This document shows positions 5,321 to 6,113 of a stretch of 6,113 nucleotides of DNA, piece after piece; position 1 is the first letter of the stretch, and each line of letters begins with the position of its first letter. The position numbers were made by a program, and so were the translations under genes. The stretch spans positions 1 through 6,113 of the forward strand of contig JALOSG010000159.1 of assembly GCA_025458665.1 (NCBI GenBank), given 5' to 3'. The notes beneath the pieces were generated by a model. That model saw nothing but the letters and a program-made list of their open reading frames with translations. It searched no databases and was not told the origin of the DNA. This stretch comes from Serpentinimonas sp. GTDB taxonomy: Bacteria; Pseudomonadota; Gammaproteobacteria; Burkholderiales; Burkholderiaceae_C.

Positions 5321-6113
5321 ATGAGCAGCAAAAAGAAAATTCCCCAGACCTTCAACGAGTTAGAGCAGTGGCTCAACGAGCAACGCGTCACCGAGATCGA
5401 ATGCCTGGTGCCCGACCTGACCGGCGTGGCGCGCGGCAAGATCCTGCCGCGTGAGAAATTCACCGAAGACCGCGGCATGCGCCTGCCGCAGGCCATTGTG
5501 GGCATGGGCGTGACCGGCGAATTCCCGGAGAGCGGCCCTTACTACGACGTCGTGGACCCGACCGACCGCGACATGCAGCTGCGCCCTGACCCGACCACCG
5601 TGCGCATCGTGCCCTGGGCGGCCGACCCCACGGCACAGGTCATCCACGACTGCTTCGACCACGAAGGCAAGCTGGTGGGCTTTGCGCCCCGCAGCGTGTT
5701 GCGCCATGTGTGCAACCTCTACGCAGAGATGGGCCTGAGCCCGGTGGTGGCCCCCGAGCTGGAGTTCTACCTCACCGCCCGCAACACCGACAGCAACACC
5801 CCGCTCAAGCCGCCCATAGGCCGCAGTGGCCGCGCCGAGACGTCCCGCCAGGCCTACAGCATCGACGCCGTGAACGAGTTCGACCCGCTGTTCGAGGACA
5901 TCTACGACTACTGCGACAAGATGGAGCTCAACGTGGACACCCTCATCCACGAGGTGGGCGCCGGGCAGATGGAGATCAACTTCTTCCACGCCCACCCGCT
6001 GGGCCTGGCCGACGAGGTGTTCTTCTTCAAGCGCACCGTGCGCGAGGCCGCCTTGCGCCACGACATGTACGCCACCTTCATGGCCAAGCCCATCGCCGGG
6101 GAGCCGGGCAGCG
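5321..6113 (+). CDS. puuA: Gamma-glutamylputrescine synthetase, glutamine synthetase family (5' part, runs off the window)
   Basis: The first 264 codons are present with no stop before the window edge; the family is about 450-475 residues, so roughly the C-terminal 40% is missing. The enzyme should ligate glutamate to putrescine using ATP, the first Puu step, in the cytoplasm as a multimeric ring like glutamine synthetase. The N-terminal GS beta-grasp domain covers about 10-110 (IECLVPDLTGVARGK at 26-40). The catalytic domain begins near 120. The metal-binding glutamates are visible as PELEFYL (E146, E148) and HEVGAGQMEIN (E211, E218), followed by ATFMAKP at 251-257, as in E. coli PuuA. ATG 5321 is preceded by AGAGAA (5311-5316), and the lysine-rich start MSSKKKIPQ looks natural. 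It lies 88 bp downstream of puuD and is probably co-transcribed with it. Other GS-like gamma-glutamylamine synthetases (spermidine, ethanolamine or other amines) cannot be excluded, but puuD and puuB next door favour putrescine. Codon use is strongly biased to G/C in the third position. Confidence 0.85.
   Translation, partial: MSSKKKIPQTFNELEQWLNEQRVTEIECLVPDLTGVARGKILPREKFTEDRGMRLPQAIVGMGVTGEFPESGPYYDVVDPTDRDMQLRPDPTTVRIVPWAADPTAQVIHDCFDHEGKLVGFAPRSVLRHVCNLYAEMGLSPVVAPELEFYLTARNTDSNTPLKPPIGRSGRAETSRQAYSIDAVNEFDPLFEDIYDYCDKMELNVDTLIHEVGAGQMEINFFHAHPLGLADEVFFFKRTVREAALRHDMYATFMAKPIAGEPGS

Noticed and set aside
4603..5505. 300-codon minus-strand open frame antisense to puuD and the puuA start
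   Set aside because: It overlaps the well-supported puuD, which has an intact catalytic triad. The translation is low-complexity Gly/His/Val-rich without family motifs.
5360..6061. 233-codon minus-strand open frame antisense to puuA
   Set aside because: It mirrors the codon bias of the glutamine synthetase gene and has no domain of its own.

Overview
This high-GC window (about two thirds G+C by eye, with strong G/C preference at third codon positions) looks like the chromosome of a betaproteobacterium. Protein style and codon use suggest Burkholderiales, probably Comamonadaceae (Acidovorax/Comamonas-like). That placement is inference from sequence style, not from a marker gene. No RNA gene, insertion sequence, CRISPR array or replication origin was seen.

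Layout, left to right. (1) 74-1306 (+): an MFS permease of the YbfB/YjiJ family. Its frame is cut by a TAG in the middle of the last membrane helix, and the same frame continues for 17 sensible codons after it (1307-1360). (2) 1361-1454: a short intergenic region with a 7-bp-arm inverted repeat. (3) 1455-2771 (+): an FAD-dependent oxidase closely resembling gamma-glutamylputrescine oxidase PuuB. (4) 2768-4330 (-): a MocR/GabR-type regulator (GntR winged helix fused to a PLP aminotransferase-like domain), convergent with puuB; the two stop codons share one CTAG tetranucleotide. (5) 4331-4425: a divergent regulatory region. (6) 4426-5232 (+): gamma-glutamyl-GABA hydrolase PuuD. (7) 5233-5320: a leader region with a GC-rich hairpin. 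(8) 5321-6113 (+, running off the window): a glutamine-synthetase-family enzyme, probably gamma-glutamylputrescine synthetase PuuA.

Together these encode three of the four steps of the gamma-glutamylated putrescine (Puu) pathway: PuuA glutamylates putrescine, PuuB oxidises the product to the aldehyde, an aldehyde dehydrogenase (PuuC, not in this window) makes gamma-glutamyl-GABA, and PuuD releases GABA and glutamate. The E. coli repressor PuuR is not visible. A MocR protein sits between the catabolic genes and is divergent from puuD-puuA, so it is the best local candidate for the regulator. Its ligand (GABA, putrescine or a glutamylated intermediate) cannot be read from the sequence.

I see no wholly new system. 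The points most worth a second look are the interrupted last helix of the MFS permease, the MocR-for-PuuR arrangement with candidate operators, and a short possible leader ORF that overlaps the puuD start.
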